Below are positions 1-8,619 of a stretch of DNA of 64,000 nt, one piece after another (positions within the stretch are counted from its first letter, which is position 1; every line of letters begins with the position of its first letter). Source of the stretch: VXMO01 sp965219405. GTDB lineage: Bacteria; Chloroflexota; Dehalococcoidia; UBA6926. The translations under genes were made by a program, and so were the position numbers. The notes beneath the pieces were generated by a model that saw only the letters and a program-made list of their open reading frames with translations, did not search any database and was not told where the DNA came from. Location of the stretch: positions 682,001 through 746,000 of the forward strand of contig OZ244736.1 in assembly GCA_965219405.1 (NCBI GenBank), given 5' to 3'.

Positions 1-332
1 CCAAATTCGTGAATCCCGCCTTCAGCCTTAAGATAGCCGAGTAGGTCACGTAGCGTGAGGCGGTCACCGTCTTCAAAAAACTTATCCATGCGTAATTTCG
101 CGCGGAAATCATAGAGCGGCAGTGTGCCCTTCTGTTGGTTGTGGAGGGCGCACATTGGAGCGATGTTGTTAAGTGACGTATCGCCTCCCGTAGCGTATGC
201 ACTGATGTGGTCGAATTGAAGAGAATCCCCTTCTGCGATCACATGACCAGTGGCGTAGCACTTGCGCCCGTGCTGAGACAATACGATTCTCTTGTCATCC
301 TCATTCAACTGCCGTTTGAGCGTGATAGCCAT
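1..332 (-). CDS. HNH endonuclease, partial (3' end beyond window)
   Basis: Reading the minus strand from ATG at 332 gives an open frame of about 110 codons that runs off the window start. It contains an HNH-nuclease arrangement: a Cys-Tyr start (CYATGHVI), then FDHISAYATGGDTSLNN and a following MCALHNQQKG, i.e. the D-H...N...H-N pattern of the beta-beta-alpha metal finger that cleaves DNA. A G-rich stretch lies just upstream of the ATG. The rest of the C-terminus (D-K-F-F-E-D-G-D-R-L) is not recognised. Because it is cut by the edge, the full domain structure is unknown. It could belong to a mobile element or a restriction function in the flanking DNA. Confidence 0.75.
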   Translation of the reverse strand, partial: MAITLKRQLNEDDKRIVLSQHGRKCYATGHVIAEGDSLQFDHISAYATGGDTSLNNIAPMCALHNQQKGTLPLYDFRAKLRMDKFFEDGDRLTLRDLLGYLKAEGGIHEF

Positions 333-440
333 GCGTCTTGCCCCCACGATTGTCTACGATGTCCGATAACGGATTATAGGCTTTCAGTTCAGCGTAAAGT
401 AGATTACGCCGCCCGTTCCCGCCGCCCCCTTGCCTTGGAG

Positions 441-1274
441 TTACTGCAGCGTCCGCGCCCGCGCAACCATCTCCCGAACACGGTCTCGGTCGACCCGCCC
501 CTCCGTCACCCCGTCCACCTTGAGCGCCGTACCCAGGATCGCCCCGTCCGAGAGCGGTAGCAATTCGTCGATATTGCCTATATCAAGCCCGCTGCCTATC
601 AGGATCGGCCTGTCCGGCACTGCCGTGCGCGCCCGTCTCAAATCATCTCCGGATGTCGCCGCGCCCGTCTCGTCCCCCGTTACGATCAGCGCATCCGCCA
701 ACCCGCGATACGCCGTCGCCCGCGCTTCTAGCTCCATCACCACGCCAGCCCCGACCGGATACGCGTGCTTGCTCATCACGTCCGCAAAGATCGGCGTCCC
801 GGTGCCGAGTAGGCGGCGCTCCCGCAGCGCCTCGTGCGCCGTCCCCTCGATGATCCCCTGGTCCGTCACCAGAGCGCCCGTCAGGACGTTCGTCCGCACA
901 TAAGACGCTCCGGTGGCCGCCGCGATGGAAAGCGCAGAGATTACATCCGCCCGCAGCACATTGATGCCCACCCGAATACGCGATTCCGCGTCCACCTCTC
1001 GCACCACGCCATGCACCGCCAAAACCCCAATGGTCATCGCGGCGACCGTCGCCGGATGCGCGCTGCCCGCCGCGTACGGCGTATCGCCAAAGTTCTCAAC
1101 GATAATCCCGTCGATGCCTTCCTCCGCGAGGATCCTGGCATCGTCCATCGCCCGCTTGATCACATCGTCGATATTGCCCGCCCATCGCGGCGTGCCGGGC
1201 AGGGGCGCAAGATGCACCATCCCGATGAGAGGGCGGGGAACGGGAAAGAGCTCCGCGTATTGCGTCATGTCCAT
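441..1274 (-). CDS. BtpA/SgcQ family TIM-barrel protein
   Basis: A 277-residue protein with the N-terminal signature LIGMVHLAPLPGTPRW and the internal runs GIDGIIVENFGDTPY and RVGINVLRADVISALSIAAA typical of the BtpA family. In cyanobacteria BtpA helps stabilise photosystem I. In other bacteria the family consists of predicted TIM-barrel enzymes of uncertain substrate, often near sugar genes. The length is normal for the family. Two in-frame Met codons (positions 1 and 3) could start it and no strong Shine-Dalgarno decides between them. It stands alone, with a dispersed palindrome just upstream. The family call is firm; a photosynthetic role is not implied here. Confidence 0.85.
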   Translation of the reverse strand: MDMTQYAELFPVPRPLIGMVHLAPLPGTPRWAGNIDDVIKRAMDDARILAEEGIDGIIVENFGDTPYAAGSAHPATVAAMTIGVLAVHGVVREVDAESRIRVGINVLRADVISALSIAAATGASYVRTNVLTGALVTDQGIIEGTAHEALRERRLLGTGTPIFADVMSKHAYPVGAGVVMELEARATAYRGLADALIVTGDETGAATSGDDLRRARTAVPDRPILIGSGLDIGNIDELLPLSDGAILGTALKVDGVTEGRVDRDRVREMVARARTLQ

Positions 1275-1334
1275 GTCGCTTTCAGTCTAGGGTTCGGCGC
1301 GTGAATGCGACAAGACCAAACGTATGCCTCCCCT

Positions 1335-1362
1335 CATTCCGGCGAACGCCGGAATCCATCGG
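1335..1362. repeat. dispersed palindromic repeat (CATTCCGGCGAA type)
   Basis: The sequence is CATTCCGGCGAACGCCGGAA followed by TCCATCGG: a short perfect hairpin (CCGGCG/CGCCGG) followed by a conserved tail. The same unit recurs at 2531, 2700, 3159 (inverted), 19128 and, with a changed stem, at 29470. It sits between genes each time. Confidence 0.85.
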
Positions 1363-1392
1363 GCACCCCATCCCCGCTACAATTGGTGAGAC

Positions 1393-1752
1393 ATGTCGAA
1401 AGCAGCGTTCATCGGCGTTGGCGTCGCCCTGCTTTGCCTTCTGCCGCCGATCATTCACTTCATCACGGGGCCGCTCAGCCCTGCCATAGGCGGATTTGTT
1501 GGCGGAATGCAACTGCCGGGCCGCAGGCCTCCGCTTTCCGCCATCGCAGGCATGGCCGGAGTGATGACACTCGTTCTGACAATCACCATCACGGCCTTCA
1601 CCGCCATCGGCCTCACGGTCGCCGCCAACATCGGTGATGAAGGGAGAGATTTCGGCAGCGAGGTGCTCCTGTTCGTCGCGCTCTTCTCGGCCATCTATGT
1701 CTTTGGATTCTCTTTCCTCGGCGGCCTGTTCGGCTCGTCGTTCCGCAAATGA
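1393..1752 (+). CDS. small multi-pass membrane protein
   Basis: 119 residues with about four hydrophobic segments: an N-terminal one around residues 6-24, a Gly-rich stretch GGFVGGMQLPGRR, then segments near 50-75 and 88-112. The composition and the GGFVGG turn resemble small DUF5518-like four-helix membrane proteins, but no specific family is certain. It lies 25 bp upstream of the HAD phosphatase on the same strand, so the two may be co-transcribed. Function unknown. Confidence 0.6.
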   Translation: MSKAAFIGVGVALLCLLPPIIHFITGPLSPAIGGFVGGMQLPGRRPPLSAIAGMAGVMTLVLTITITAFTAIGLTVAANIGDEGRDFGSEVLLFVALFSAIYVFGFSFLGGLFGSSFRK

Positions 1753-1777
1753 AATGAATCTCGACTGACACCCTGCA

Positions 1778-2476
1778 ATGACCACAACCAGGCCCGCCAA
1801 CGCCAACTTTGACATCGTCATATGTGACCTTGACGGCACCCTCATCGACTCCCGCATCGGCATCCATTCCTCCGTCGTCCACACCCTCAAGGAGATGGGT
1901 GTCCCCGCCGTCGAGCAGGAGTTGCTTACCCAATTCATCGGTCCGCCGCTGATTGATTCATTTCAATCGGTCTGCGGCATGAGCGAAGCCGGCGCGGAGC
2001 GTGCCGTCGCCGTCTACAAGGAATACTTCGCCGTGGAGGGCATCAAGGGCTTTGAGGTCTACGAAGGAGTGCCGGAGATGCTGTGGTTGCTCCGCGCCAG
2101 CGGCGTCAGGATGGCCATCGCCACCACCAAGGACGAAGTCTTTGCTCGCGAAATTGCCCTCAACGCCGATTTCATGCCCTTCCTCGAAGCCGTCATCGGC
2201 AGCGACCGCGAAGGCACGATGATTCGCAAACCGGAACTCATTGCCACTGCCCTTGCCGCCCTCAACGTTCCCGCGCCTGCCCGTCAGGACACCGAAACTC
2301 CCCGCATCGTCATGGTCGGCGACCACGCCCTCGATATCCTCGGCGCAAAGGCCAACAACATAGCCTCAATAGCCGTAACCTACGGCTTCGGCAACAACGA
2401 AGAACTACTAAAGGCTAAGCCGGATCACGTGGCCGGTTCAGTAACGGAGCTGAGAAACCTCTTGCTGGGGGTGTGA
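1778..2476 (+). CDS. HAD-superfamily hydrolase (phosphoglycolate phosphatase-like)
   Basis: 232 residues with all four HAD motifs: motif I CDLDGTLIDS near residue 16 (nucleophile Asp and acid/base Asp), motif II in MAIATTKDE, motif III Lys in IRKPELI, and motif IV MVGDHALDILGAK. An alpha-helical cap lies between motifs I and II, as in Gph and PPase-type phosphatases. This class hydrolyses small phosphoesters such as 2-phosphoglycolate or nucleotides in the cytoplasm. The exact substrate cannot be read from sequence. The start follows the preceding membrane gene closely. Confidence 0.85.
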   Translation: MTTTRPANANFDIVICDLDGTLIDSRIGIHSSVVHTLKEMGVPAVEQELLTQFIGPPLIDSFQSVCGMSEAGAERAVAVYKEYFAVEGIKGFEVYEGVPEMLWLLRASGVRMAIATTKDEVFAREIALNADFMPFLEAVIGSDREGTMIRKPELIATALAALNVPAPARQDTETPRIVMVGDHALDILGAKANNIASIAVTYGFGNNEELLKAKPDHVAGSVTELRNLLLGV

Positions 2477-2526
2477 GCCGCTCTCCCTACAGCGTCATTC
2501 CCGCGAAAGCGAGAGCCCATAACCCC

Positions 2527-2640
2527 CCCTCATTCCGGCGAAAGCCGGAATCCATCGGGGTTCGGTGCCACTAAAGGCGAGCACCCCAAGACGTGACAAC
2601 CCGTCACCCAACCAACAGACTGGACAAATGAGTCAACAAC
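2527..2640. repeat. direct repeat copy 1 upstream of GIY-YIG gene
   Basis: About 113 bp that recur almost unchanged at 2696-2808. It contains the CATTCCGGCGAAAGCCGGAA palindrome, a GCACCCCAAGACGTGACAAC block and, at its end, an ATG with the first codons of the GIY-YIG gene (M-S-Q-Q), which then run into unrelated sequence and a stop. The 2477-2795 interval holds nothing else that I recognise. Confidence 0.85.
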
Positions 2641-2695
2641 TTGCTGGGCGTGTAGAGTGACGGCCTAGCATTGCCGCCCACTTTTGTGGCCCATC

Positions 2696-2808
2696 CCCTC
2701 ATTCCGGCGAAAGCCGGAATCCATCGGGTTCGGTGCCACTAACGGGGAGCACCCCAAGACGTGACAACCCGTCCCCCAATCAACAGGCTGGACAAATGAG
2801 TCGACAAC
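2696..2808. repeat. direct repeat copy 2, overlapping the GIY-YIG start
   Basis: Second copy of the ~113-bp unit at 2527-2640, differing at a handful of positions. Its end supplies the true start region of the GIY-YIG gene (ATG at 2796, M-S-R-Q). Confidence 0.85.
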
Positions 2809-3131
2809 GACAATTCCCAAGCACACCTCGTCCGCATTACGTCTACATATTGGCCAGCCAACGAAAAGGAACCTTGTATACAGGTTCAACGACGGACCTG
2901 GCACGAAGAGTGTGGCAACACCGCCAAGGCATCATTGGTGGTTTTAGTAAGGAACACAAAGTCCATCGGCTCGTATGGTATGAAGAGCACTCGTCAAAGA
3001 TGTCTGCGTTCAGCCGCGAGCGCTCCATCAAGGAATGGAAACGGGCGTGGAAGATAGAGTTGATCGAGGCCGCAAACCCGGAGTGGCGTGATCTGTATCA
3101 AGATATTGTGGGTGCGTCAGAGAGCGCCTAA
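2796..3131 (+). CDS. GIY-YIG endonuclease family protein (UPF0213/YhbQ-like)
   Basis: 111 residues. The GIY-YIG core is present as HYVYILASQRKGTLYTGSTTDL, so Y-V-Y and Y-T-G replace the name-giving GIY and YIG. Downstream are the conserved Arg (LARRVWQH), His and the KEWKRAWKIELIE helix with its Glu/Lys. Single-domain members of this kind are predicted DNA nucleases of unknown biological target, found scattered in bacterial genomes. I start it at ATG 2796 because residues upstream are encoded by repeat DNA. It lies inside a duplicated repeat, which suggests the gene was once duplicated or arrived with the repeat. Confidence 0.85.
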   Translation: MSRQRQFPSTPRPHYVYILASQRKGTLYTGSTTDLARRVWQHRQGIIGGFSKEHKVHRLVWYEEHSSKMSAFSRERSIKEWKRAWKIELIEAANPEWRDLYQDIVGASESA

Positions 3132-3158
3132 TCACGCTTGAACTAGAGCCGTGTCGTC

Positions 3159-3187
3159 CCGATGGATTCCGGCTTTCGCCGGAATGA
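3159..3187. repeat. dispersed palindromic repeat, inverted copy
   Basis: Reverse-orientation copy of the palindrome family (GGATTCCGGCTTTCGCCGGA with flanking CCGAT and ATG). It is followed at 3221-3255 by a second repeat type, CCCCTCTCCTCCGAGGGAGA followed by GAGCTAGGG, whose relatives appear near 19155, 22425 and 29500. Confidence 0.8.
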
Positions 3188-3272
3188 GGGGATGGCGTTT
3201 GCAGGCGTAGGGCGGCCAATCCCCTCTCCTCCGAGGGAGAGAGCTAGGGCGCGACGCGACGCCCCTCCCCCC

Positions 3273-4643
3273 TCACGGAATAGAAGGATCGTAGTCCATC
3301 CCGATGTGGCCCTTCTTGTCGAATTCCGCGTACTCCTCGTCTGAATAGCCCAGCACCGACTTGTAGATATACTCGTTGTCCTCACCCAGCCGCGGCGAGT
3401 GCCGGCGAGGCCCCGTGTCCGGGTTGTTCATCGACTTGAACGGCGTCATCGGTACCTTATGCGTCCCCGCCTCCGGGTGCGTCACCTGCTGGAAGAATCC
3501 CCGATGTTCCAGGTGTCGATCCTCCGTCGCGTCGCGCTCATTCATCACCACACCGGACGGCACTCCGTCCGTCTGCAAACGATCCATGATCCATGAGGCG
3601 TGCTTGTCCGCCGTCCACGCGCCGATGATAGCGTCCAACTCCGCCCTGTTCTCATAGCGTGATTCGTTGTCACAGAAGCGCGGATCGTCCACAAGCTCCG
3701 GCCGTCGGATCGCCTCGCACAGGGCCTTCCACTGCTCCTCACTCCAGCACGCGATCGTCACCCACTGGTCCTCGCCCTGCGTCCGGTACACGTTGTGCGG
3801 CGCCAGATAGAAATGGTTATTGCCCATCTGCGTCCACACGCGATCATTCATGCTGTAGTCCATCACGAACTCGCCGAGCAGCGGCACAAAGTTCTCCGCC
3901 GTCGGCGCCTCGATGAGCAGCCCTTTGCCGGTCCGCTTGAGGTATCGCTTGCCCATCAGGAACGCAAGTGTCGCGCCGATGCCGCTCGCCGCGTCTGACG
4001 GCACGCCCGCCGGCGCGTATTCCGGCGACAGATCGGGATACGTCCGAATCAGCGGATGCCCTGAGATGGCCTCCATGTGATTGCCCCACGAACGATAGCC
4101 CTTGTACGGCCCGTCCAGCCCGAACGCCGGCATCCGAATCACGATCAGCTTGGGGTTGATCTTGGATAACCGCTCCCATGTGATGCCCTGACGATCCATG
4201 CTCTGCGGTAGATTGTTCTCAACCAGCGCGTCCGAAACGGCGACCAGCCGTTCCAGCGCCTCCTGCCCCTCCTCCGTTCGAAGATTCACGGTCATCGACA
4301 GCTTGTTGCGGCCATGCGCGTTGAAAACAGCGCTGCGATTCCACGGGCGCTCTCCCGGCTCGCTGTCCGGCATTCCCATGCCCATCGATGTCTGGGCCTG
4401 CACCGTCGCTAATGCCGGCCGCGCCAGCATCCCCCGCGTCGTGGACGCAAAATGCGTCGTCGACTCCACCCGTATGACCTCCGCGCCCCAGTCCGCCAAC
4501 TGCATTGTCCCGTACGGACCGGCAAACACGACCGTGAAGTCGATAATGCGCATTCCGGCCAGGGGCAAACTCTGATCCGGCTTCGTCGGATTCCCCGGAT
4601 TCAGCGACCCGGGATTATTCACGCCTGAGTTCTCCGCTGTCAT
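3273..4643 (-). CDS. family III CoA-transferase, A-type subunit (CaiB/BaiF)
   Basis: 456 residues. The N-terminal Rossmann-like signature reads MRIIDFTVVFAGPYGTMQLA followed by DWGAEVIRVE, and KINPKLIVIRMPAFGLDGPY is the second hallmark of the CaiB/BaiF family, which moves CoA between acyl groups. The predicted catalytic Asp is D217 (VPSDAASG), which lines up with Asp169 of formyl-CoA transferase. It is the last of four consecutive CoA-transferase genes on this strand. It resembles the gene at 5939-7258 more than its immediate neighbour, so the cluster is a duplicated B-A pair. It is somewhat longer than typical members, with extra residues at 70-105. Substrate unknown. Confidence 0.9.
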   Translation of the reverse strand: MTAENSGVNNPGSLNPGNPTKPDQSLPLAGMRIIDFTVVFAGPYGTMQLADWGAEVIRVESTTHFASTTRGMLARPALATVQAQTSMGMGMPDSEPGERPWNRSAVFNAHGRNKLSMTVNLRTEEGQEALERLVAVSDALVENNLPQSMDRQGITWERLSKINPKLIVIRMPAFGLDGPYKGYRSWGNHMEAISGHPLIRTYPDLSPEYAPAGVPSDAASGIGATLAFLMGKRYLKRTGKGLLIEAPTAENFVPLLGEFVMDYSMNDRVWTQMGNNHFYLAPHNVYRTQGEDQWVTIACWSEEQWKALCEAIRRPELVDDPRFCDNESRYENRAELDAIIGAWTADKHASWIMDRLQTDGVPSGVVMNERDATEDRHLEHRGFFQQVTHPEAGTHKVPMTPFKSMNNPDTGPRRHSPRLGEDNEYIYKSVLGYSDEEYAEFDKKGHIGMDYDPSIP

Positions 4644-4660
4644 GGCCGTCTGCTCCGTTC

Positions 4661-5893
4661 CTAAACGATGCCGTCAGTGCGAAGGCCGGCAATATCCTCC
4701 GCGCTCAGCCCAAGCTCCGTCAAAACCTCGTCCGTATGCTCGCCCAGCAGCGGCGGTCGCCGCCTCTTCGGCATCTCCGCCCCTTCGCGGTGAAGCCTGT
4801 GGTGATAGCCCGGGTACTTTATCGGCCCCGTTGTCGGATGGTCGATCTCCTGGAAATAGTTGCGCGCTACGAATTGCGGATTGTTAACCAGGTCTTCGAT
4901 CGTGTTAAGGGGCCCGCCCAGCACCGCGAACTCTTCGCACGCGGCGCGCACCTCTTCTTTGGTCCGTTCCAGCGTCCACGGCACGACGTACGCCAAAAAC
5001 TCGTCGATGCGATCCGGCTCCGCGCGGCCCTCCGGCGTACCCCACTCCGGCTGCTCCAGCAGCTCCTCCATCCCGATCATCCGAATGATGTTGGGGATGA
5101 AGCGCGGCCCGCCGGTCATCAGGAAATAGCCGTCTGAGCATGCATGCACGCCACCGCCCACCGCCACTGCGCGCCCCGGTCGCGTCCCAAGATGCCCCGT
5201 GTATTGATAGCCCATCAAGCGACCAAGCCGCATATCGATGGAGTGCATCGCCGTCTCGAAGACGCTCACATCCATGTAGTCGCCGTCCGCGTCGCGAAAT
5301 TCCACCTGGAACAGTCCCAACGCGGAGGCCAGCGCCGCTGCATACCCCGCGTGGTAGCTGACCATCCGGCCCGCCGTCTTGAGCGGCTCATTATCAACGT
5401 CCCCGGCGCTGATCATGCTGCCGCCCATGGCGTACAGGTTTAGCTCGATGCCGATATAGTCCCGGTACGGCCCGTCCTGCCCGTAGTTCGAGACGGACGT
5501 CATGACCAGCTTGGGGTTGATCTTCTTGAGGTCCTCGTAACCCAGCCCAAGCGCGTCCATCGTGCCGGGAGAAAAACTCTCCATCACAATCTGCGCGCCC
5601 TTAACAAGCTCCTTCACGATCTCCCGCCCGCGCTCCGACTTGAGATCAAGCGTCACTGACCGCTTGTTGGTGTTCAGAAACATAAACAGGCCGCTGCGTT
5701 CCAGCCCTGGCTCGTCCTTGTAGAACGGTGGCATGGAGCGCGTCGGATCGCCGGTGACGGGCCGCTCGATCTTGATAACATCCGCGCCGTAGTCGCCGAG
5801 GATACGCGTCCCGAACGGGCCGGCTGTCATATGCGTCAGATCGATGATTCGAACATCATCCAAAGGCATGATTGCCGTTGCGGGTGTCGTCAT
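4661..5893 (-). CDS. family III CoA-transferase, B-type subunit lacking the catalytic Asp
   Basis: 410 residues with CaiB/BaiF hallmarks (VRIIDLTHMTAGPFGTRILG, DYGADVIKIE, KKINPKLVMTSVSNYGQDGPY). At the place where the A subunits have SDAASG this protein reads GRMVSYHAGY, so the active-site Asp appears absent. Its closest relative in the window is the 7261-8520 gene (shared motifs MPPFYKDEPGLERSGLF and KRSVTLDLKSERG). It lies 17 bp upstream of the A-type gene. In heteromeric family III enzymes such as succinyl-CoA:benzylsuccinate CoA-transferase (BbsEF), two related CaiB-like chains form one enzyme, and I infer the same arrangement here. Confidence 0.88.
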   Translation of the reverse strand: MTTPATAIMPLDDVRIIDLTHMTAGPFGTRILGDYGADVIKIERPVTGDPTRSMPPFYKDEPGLERSGLFMFLNTNKRSVTLDLKSERGREIVKELVKGAQIVMESFSPGTMDALGLGYEDLKKINPKLVMTSVSNYGQDGPYRDYIGIELNLYAMGGSMISAGDVDNEPLKTAGRMVSYHAGYAAALASALGLFQVEFRDADGDYMDVSVFETAMHSIDMRLGRLMGYQYTGHLGTRPGRAVAVGGGVHACSDGYFLMTGGPRFIPNIIRMIGMEELLEQPEWGTPEGRAEPDRIDEFLAYVVPWTLERTKEEVRAACEEFAVLGGPLNTIEDLVNNPQFVARNYFQEIDHPTTGPIKYPGYHHRLHREGAEMPKRRRPPLLGEHTDEVLTELGLSAEDIAGLRTDGIV

Positions 5894-5938
5894 CCTCTTC
5901 TCTCCGTTCTTTCTGTGAACGTGCCCCGTTCGCGAACG

Positions 5939-7258
5939 CTAGTCGGCAGGGTCAAGATCGTAATCCATACCGATATGACCGGCTGCCTCGTACTCGGCGT
6001 ACTCTTTATCGGAGAAGCCAAGCAGCTCCTTGTACACGTATTCGTTGTCCTCGCCGAGACGTGGCGGCCCCCACCGATGGCGACGCGGCGTATTCTTTGC
6101 CGTCCACAGCGTGCTCGTGTAGAGATGCGTGCCGACCTCCTCGGCCGTCAGTTCCTCCCAGAAGCCGATTGCCTTCATATGTGGGTCTGCATAGGCGTCC
6201 GACTCAGCCATCACCGTGCCTGCCGCGATGCCGTTCGCCTGCAACACGTTCATCGCTTCGATGGCGTCCTGTGTCACAGTCCACGTCATCAGCTCGACGT
6301 CTAACTCGTCGTGGTGCTCCTGCCTCCCCGCGAGCGTCGCATAACGGCTGTCTGACGCCAGGTCGGGCCGTTGCATAACACTCCCGGCCAGCGCGCGCCA
6401 TGCCTCATCCGATTGCACACTGATGGCGATCCATCGGTCGTCGCCCATGCACGGGTACACACCCTGCGGCGCATAGATTGGGTCTCGATTCCCTTGGTGC
6501 TCGGTGCGGAGACCGTTCATGGAGTAGTCCATGAACTGATCGCCCAGGTACGTCATGAAGTTTTCGGCAGTCGATAGCTCGATAAATAGCCCCTCGCCGG
6601 TCTTCTCCCTGTAGCGGAGTCCCGCTGAAAAAGCCAACGCCCCCGCCGCGCCGCCCGCCGCGTCCGCCGTCAACGTGTTCCCCGTCATGCTTGGATCCTC
6701 GCCCCGGTATCCCATGAACGAGTAGTGGCCGACGTTCGCCGCCATGTGGCTGCCAAATGTGCGGTAGTTCTTGTACGGACCGTCGATGCCGAACGCCGGC
6801 TGGCGGATCATGATGGCGCGCGGATTCACCTTGTGAACGCGCTCCCACGTGACGTTCACGCGCTCCATGCTGATGGGCACGTTGTTTTCCATGATTCCGT
6901 CGGATATCTGCAGCAGGCGATCAAATACCTCTTGCCCCTCAGGACGCCGTAGGTCGACCGTCACGCTCCGCTTGTTGCGGGCGTGAGCGTTGAAGGACGC
7001 CCACCGATTCCACGGCCTTTCGCCGGGCTCATGGTCCGGAAACTGCGCGGACCCGCCTCCCAAACTTGGCATCCCCCTATCCGGGCGGGGCATCATGCCG
7101 CGCGTCGTTGCCGGGAAATGCTTGATGGACTCGATGCGAATGATCTCGGCGCCCCAGTCCGCGAGCATCTGCGTGCCGTACGGCCCCGCCCACACAACGG
7201 TGATGTCCAGTATTCGCACGCCCTCCAGGGGCAGCCGACGTGATCCGGTGCTGACCAT
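5939..7258 (-). CDS. family III CoA-transferase, A-type subunit (second pair)
   Basis: 439 residues, paralogue of the 3273-4643 gene: VRILDITVVWAGPYGTQMLA, DWGAEIIRIE and VNPRAIMIRQPAFGIDGPYK. The probable nucleophile is D199 in LTADAAGG. The C-terminal segment DNEYVYKELLGFSDKEYAEY matches the same region of the first A subunit (DNEYIYKSVLGYSDEEYAEF), confirming duplication over the full length. It starts only 2 bp after the stop of the upstream B-type gene, which argues for translational coupling and stoichiometric production. Confidence 0.9.
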   Translation of the reverse strand: MVSTGSRRLPLEGVRILDITVVWAGPYGTQMLADWGAEIIRIESIKHFPATTRGMMPRPDRGMPSLGGGSAQFPDHEPGERPWNRWASFNAHARNKRSVTVDLRRPEGQEVFDRLLQISDGIMENNVPISMERVNVTWERVHKVNPRAIMIRQPAFGIDGPYKNYRTFGSHMAANVGHYSFMGYRGEDPSMTGNTLTADAAGGAAGALAFSAGLRYREKTGEGLFIELSTAENFMTYLGDQFMDYSMNGLRTEHQGNRDPIYAPQGVYPCMGDDRWIAISVQSDEAWRALAGSVMQRPDLASDSRYATLAGRQEHHDELDVELMTWTVTQDAIEAMNVLQANGIAAGTVMAESDAYADPHMKAIGFWEELTAEEVGTHLYTSTLWTAKNTPRRHRWGPPRLGEDNEYVYKELLGFSDKEYAEYEAAGHIGMDYDLDPAD

Positions 7259-7260
7259 TG

Positions 7261-8520
7261 CTACACCACCCCTTCCGCGCGCAGACTCGCAACCTCTGCT
7301 TCGTCACGTCCCAACACTTCTCGCAGAATCTCATGCGTATGTTCGCCCAGCAGGGGAGCGCGTTTACGGGCGGGCAGCCCACTCCCGTCCGCAAAATGCA
7401 GCTTCACGTGATAGCCGGGGTAGGCGATGGGACCGGTCGTCGGATGATCGATCTCCTGGAAGAACTCCCTGTGCTTGAGATGCTCATCGTTATGCAGGTC
7501 CTCGAAGGAATTGATCGGCCCGCCCAGCACTCCAAACTTCTGGCACTCGGCGCGGATTTCCTTCTTGGTGCGTTCCAGCATCCACGGCACGATGATTGCC
7601 AACGACTCATCGAGCCGCTCCGGCGCCGAACGCGCCATCGGAGTTGACCACTCCGGCGTCTGCAGTAGGTCGCCCATGCCCACCATCTGCATGAATCGCG
7701 GGAACATCGCCGGCCCCGCAGTCGTCATGAAATACCCGTCCTGGCAGATCCATGTCCCGGAACCGATGGCCCCTGCCGGCCACGGCCGTGTTGAGTTCCC
7801 GCCGCCGTACTGGTAGCCCATCAGGTAGCTCTGCCGACGGTCGATTGCGCCCATCCACACCGGAAGTGCTCCGACGTCCAGGTGATCGCCCTCGCCGCTA
7901 GCCTCGACGCTCAGCAAGTGTATCGACGTGGCAGCTGCTGCAACCGCTCCCACCTGGAACGCCGCCACGCGGCCTCCGAAGTTCAGCGGTTCCCGCTCCG
8001 GGTGGCCAGTATTGATCATCGCGCCGCCCATCGCATAGGAGGTTATTTCCGTCGCCTCCCAGTCGCGGTACGGCCCAGTCTGTCCGTAGTTGCTGATTGA
8101 CGTCATGATCAGGCGCGGATTCACGGCGCGCAGCGTCTCGTAGTCCAGCCCCAACGACGACATCACCCGCGGCCGGAAACTCTCCACCAGCACGTCCGCG
8201 TCTTTCACCAGGTCGAGAACGATCTGCCGTCCGCGTTCCGACTTGAGATTCAACGTCATGGAGCGCTTGCCCAGGTTGGTGTACATAAACAACCCGCTGC
8301 GCTCGAGGCCCGGCTGATCCTTGTAGAACGGCGGAATATCCCGCGCCGGATCGCCGACACCGGGCCGCTCGATCTTGATGACGTCAGCGCCCCAATCCGC
8401 GAAGCGACGCGTCCCAAACGGCCCCGCAACGTGCCACGTCAGATCGATGACCTTCAGGCCGGTCAGCGGCAATACCGCGGCGTCCCGCCGCTCAGTGTCC
8501 TGTTGGCTTGCCATAGACAT
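7261..8520 (-). CDS. family III CoA-transferase, B-type subunit (second pair)
   Basis: 419 residues from ATG 8520, chosen because a GGGAGG Shine-Dalgarno lies about 9 bp upstream. An in-frame ATG further upstream at 8604 would add unconserved residues. It carries LKVIDLTWHVAGPFGTRRFA, DWGADVIKIE and RAVNPRLIMTSISNYGQTGPY. Where the catalytic Asp should be it reads GGRVAAFQVG, so like the other B chain it appears catalytically empty on its own. First gene of the four-gene B-A-B-A CoA-transferase run, lying downstream of carbonic anhydrase and the SDR on the same strand. Confidence 0.88.
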   Translation of the reverse strand: MSMASQQDTERRDAAVLPLTGLKVIDLTWHVAGPFGTRRFADWGADVIKIERPGVGDPARDIPPFYKDQPGLERSGLFMYTNLGKRSMTLNLKSERGRQIVLDLVKDADVLVESFRPRVMSSLGLDYETLRAVNPRLIMTSISNYGQTGPYRDWEATEITSYAMGGAMINTGHPEREPLNFGGRVAAFQVGAVAAAATSIHLLSVEASGEGDHLDVGALPVWMGAIDRRQSYLMGYQYGGGNSTRPWPAGAIGSGTWICQDGYFMTTAGPAMFPRFMQMVGMGDLLQTPEWSTPMARSAPERLDESLAIIVPWMLERTKKEIRAECQKFGVLGGPINSFEDLHNDEHLKHREFFQEIDHPTTGPIAYPGYHVKLHFADGSGLPARKRAPLLGEHTHEILREVLGRDEAEVASLRAEGVV

Positions 8521-8619
8521 GCCACGCATCCTCCCCAATGGATGCCGCATTATGGCATTTGCCGCCCCGCCGCGAAAGGGTGTGGCTAAGGAGAACCGGA
8601 CCAAGCGGCGCGTTGGTTG

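Noticed and set aside
1282..1938. 218-codon minus-strand frame over the membrane and HAD genes
   Set aside because: Low-complexity composition, overlaps two better-supported genes and part of it is translated repeat.
2477..3190. CRISPR array suggested by repeated palindromes
   Set aside because: The repeats are few, unevenly spaced and spread over the backbone, with no cas genes.
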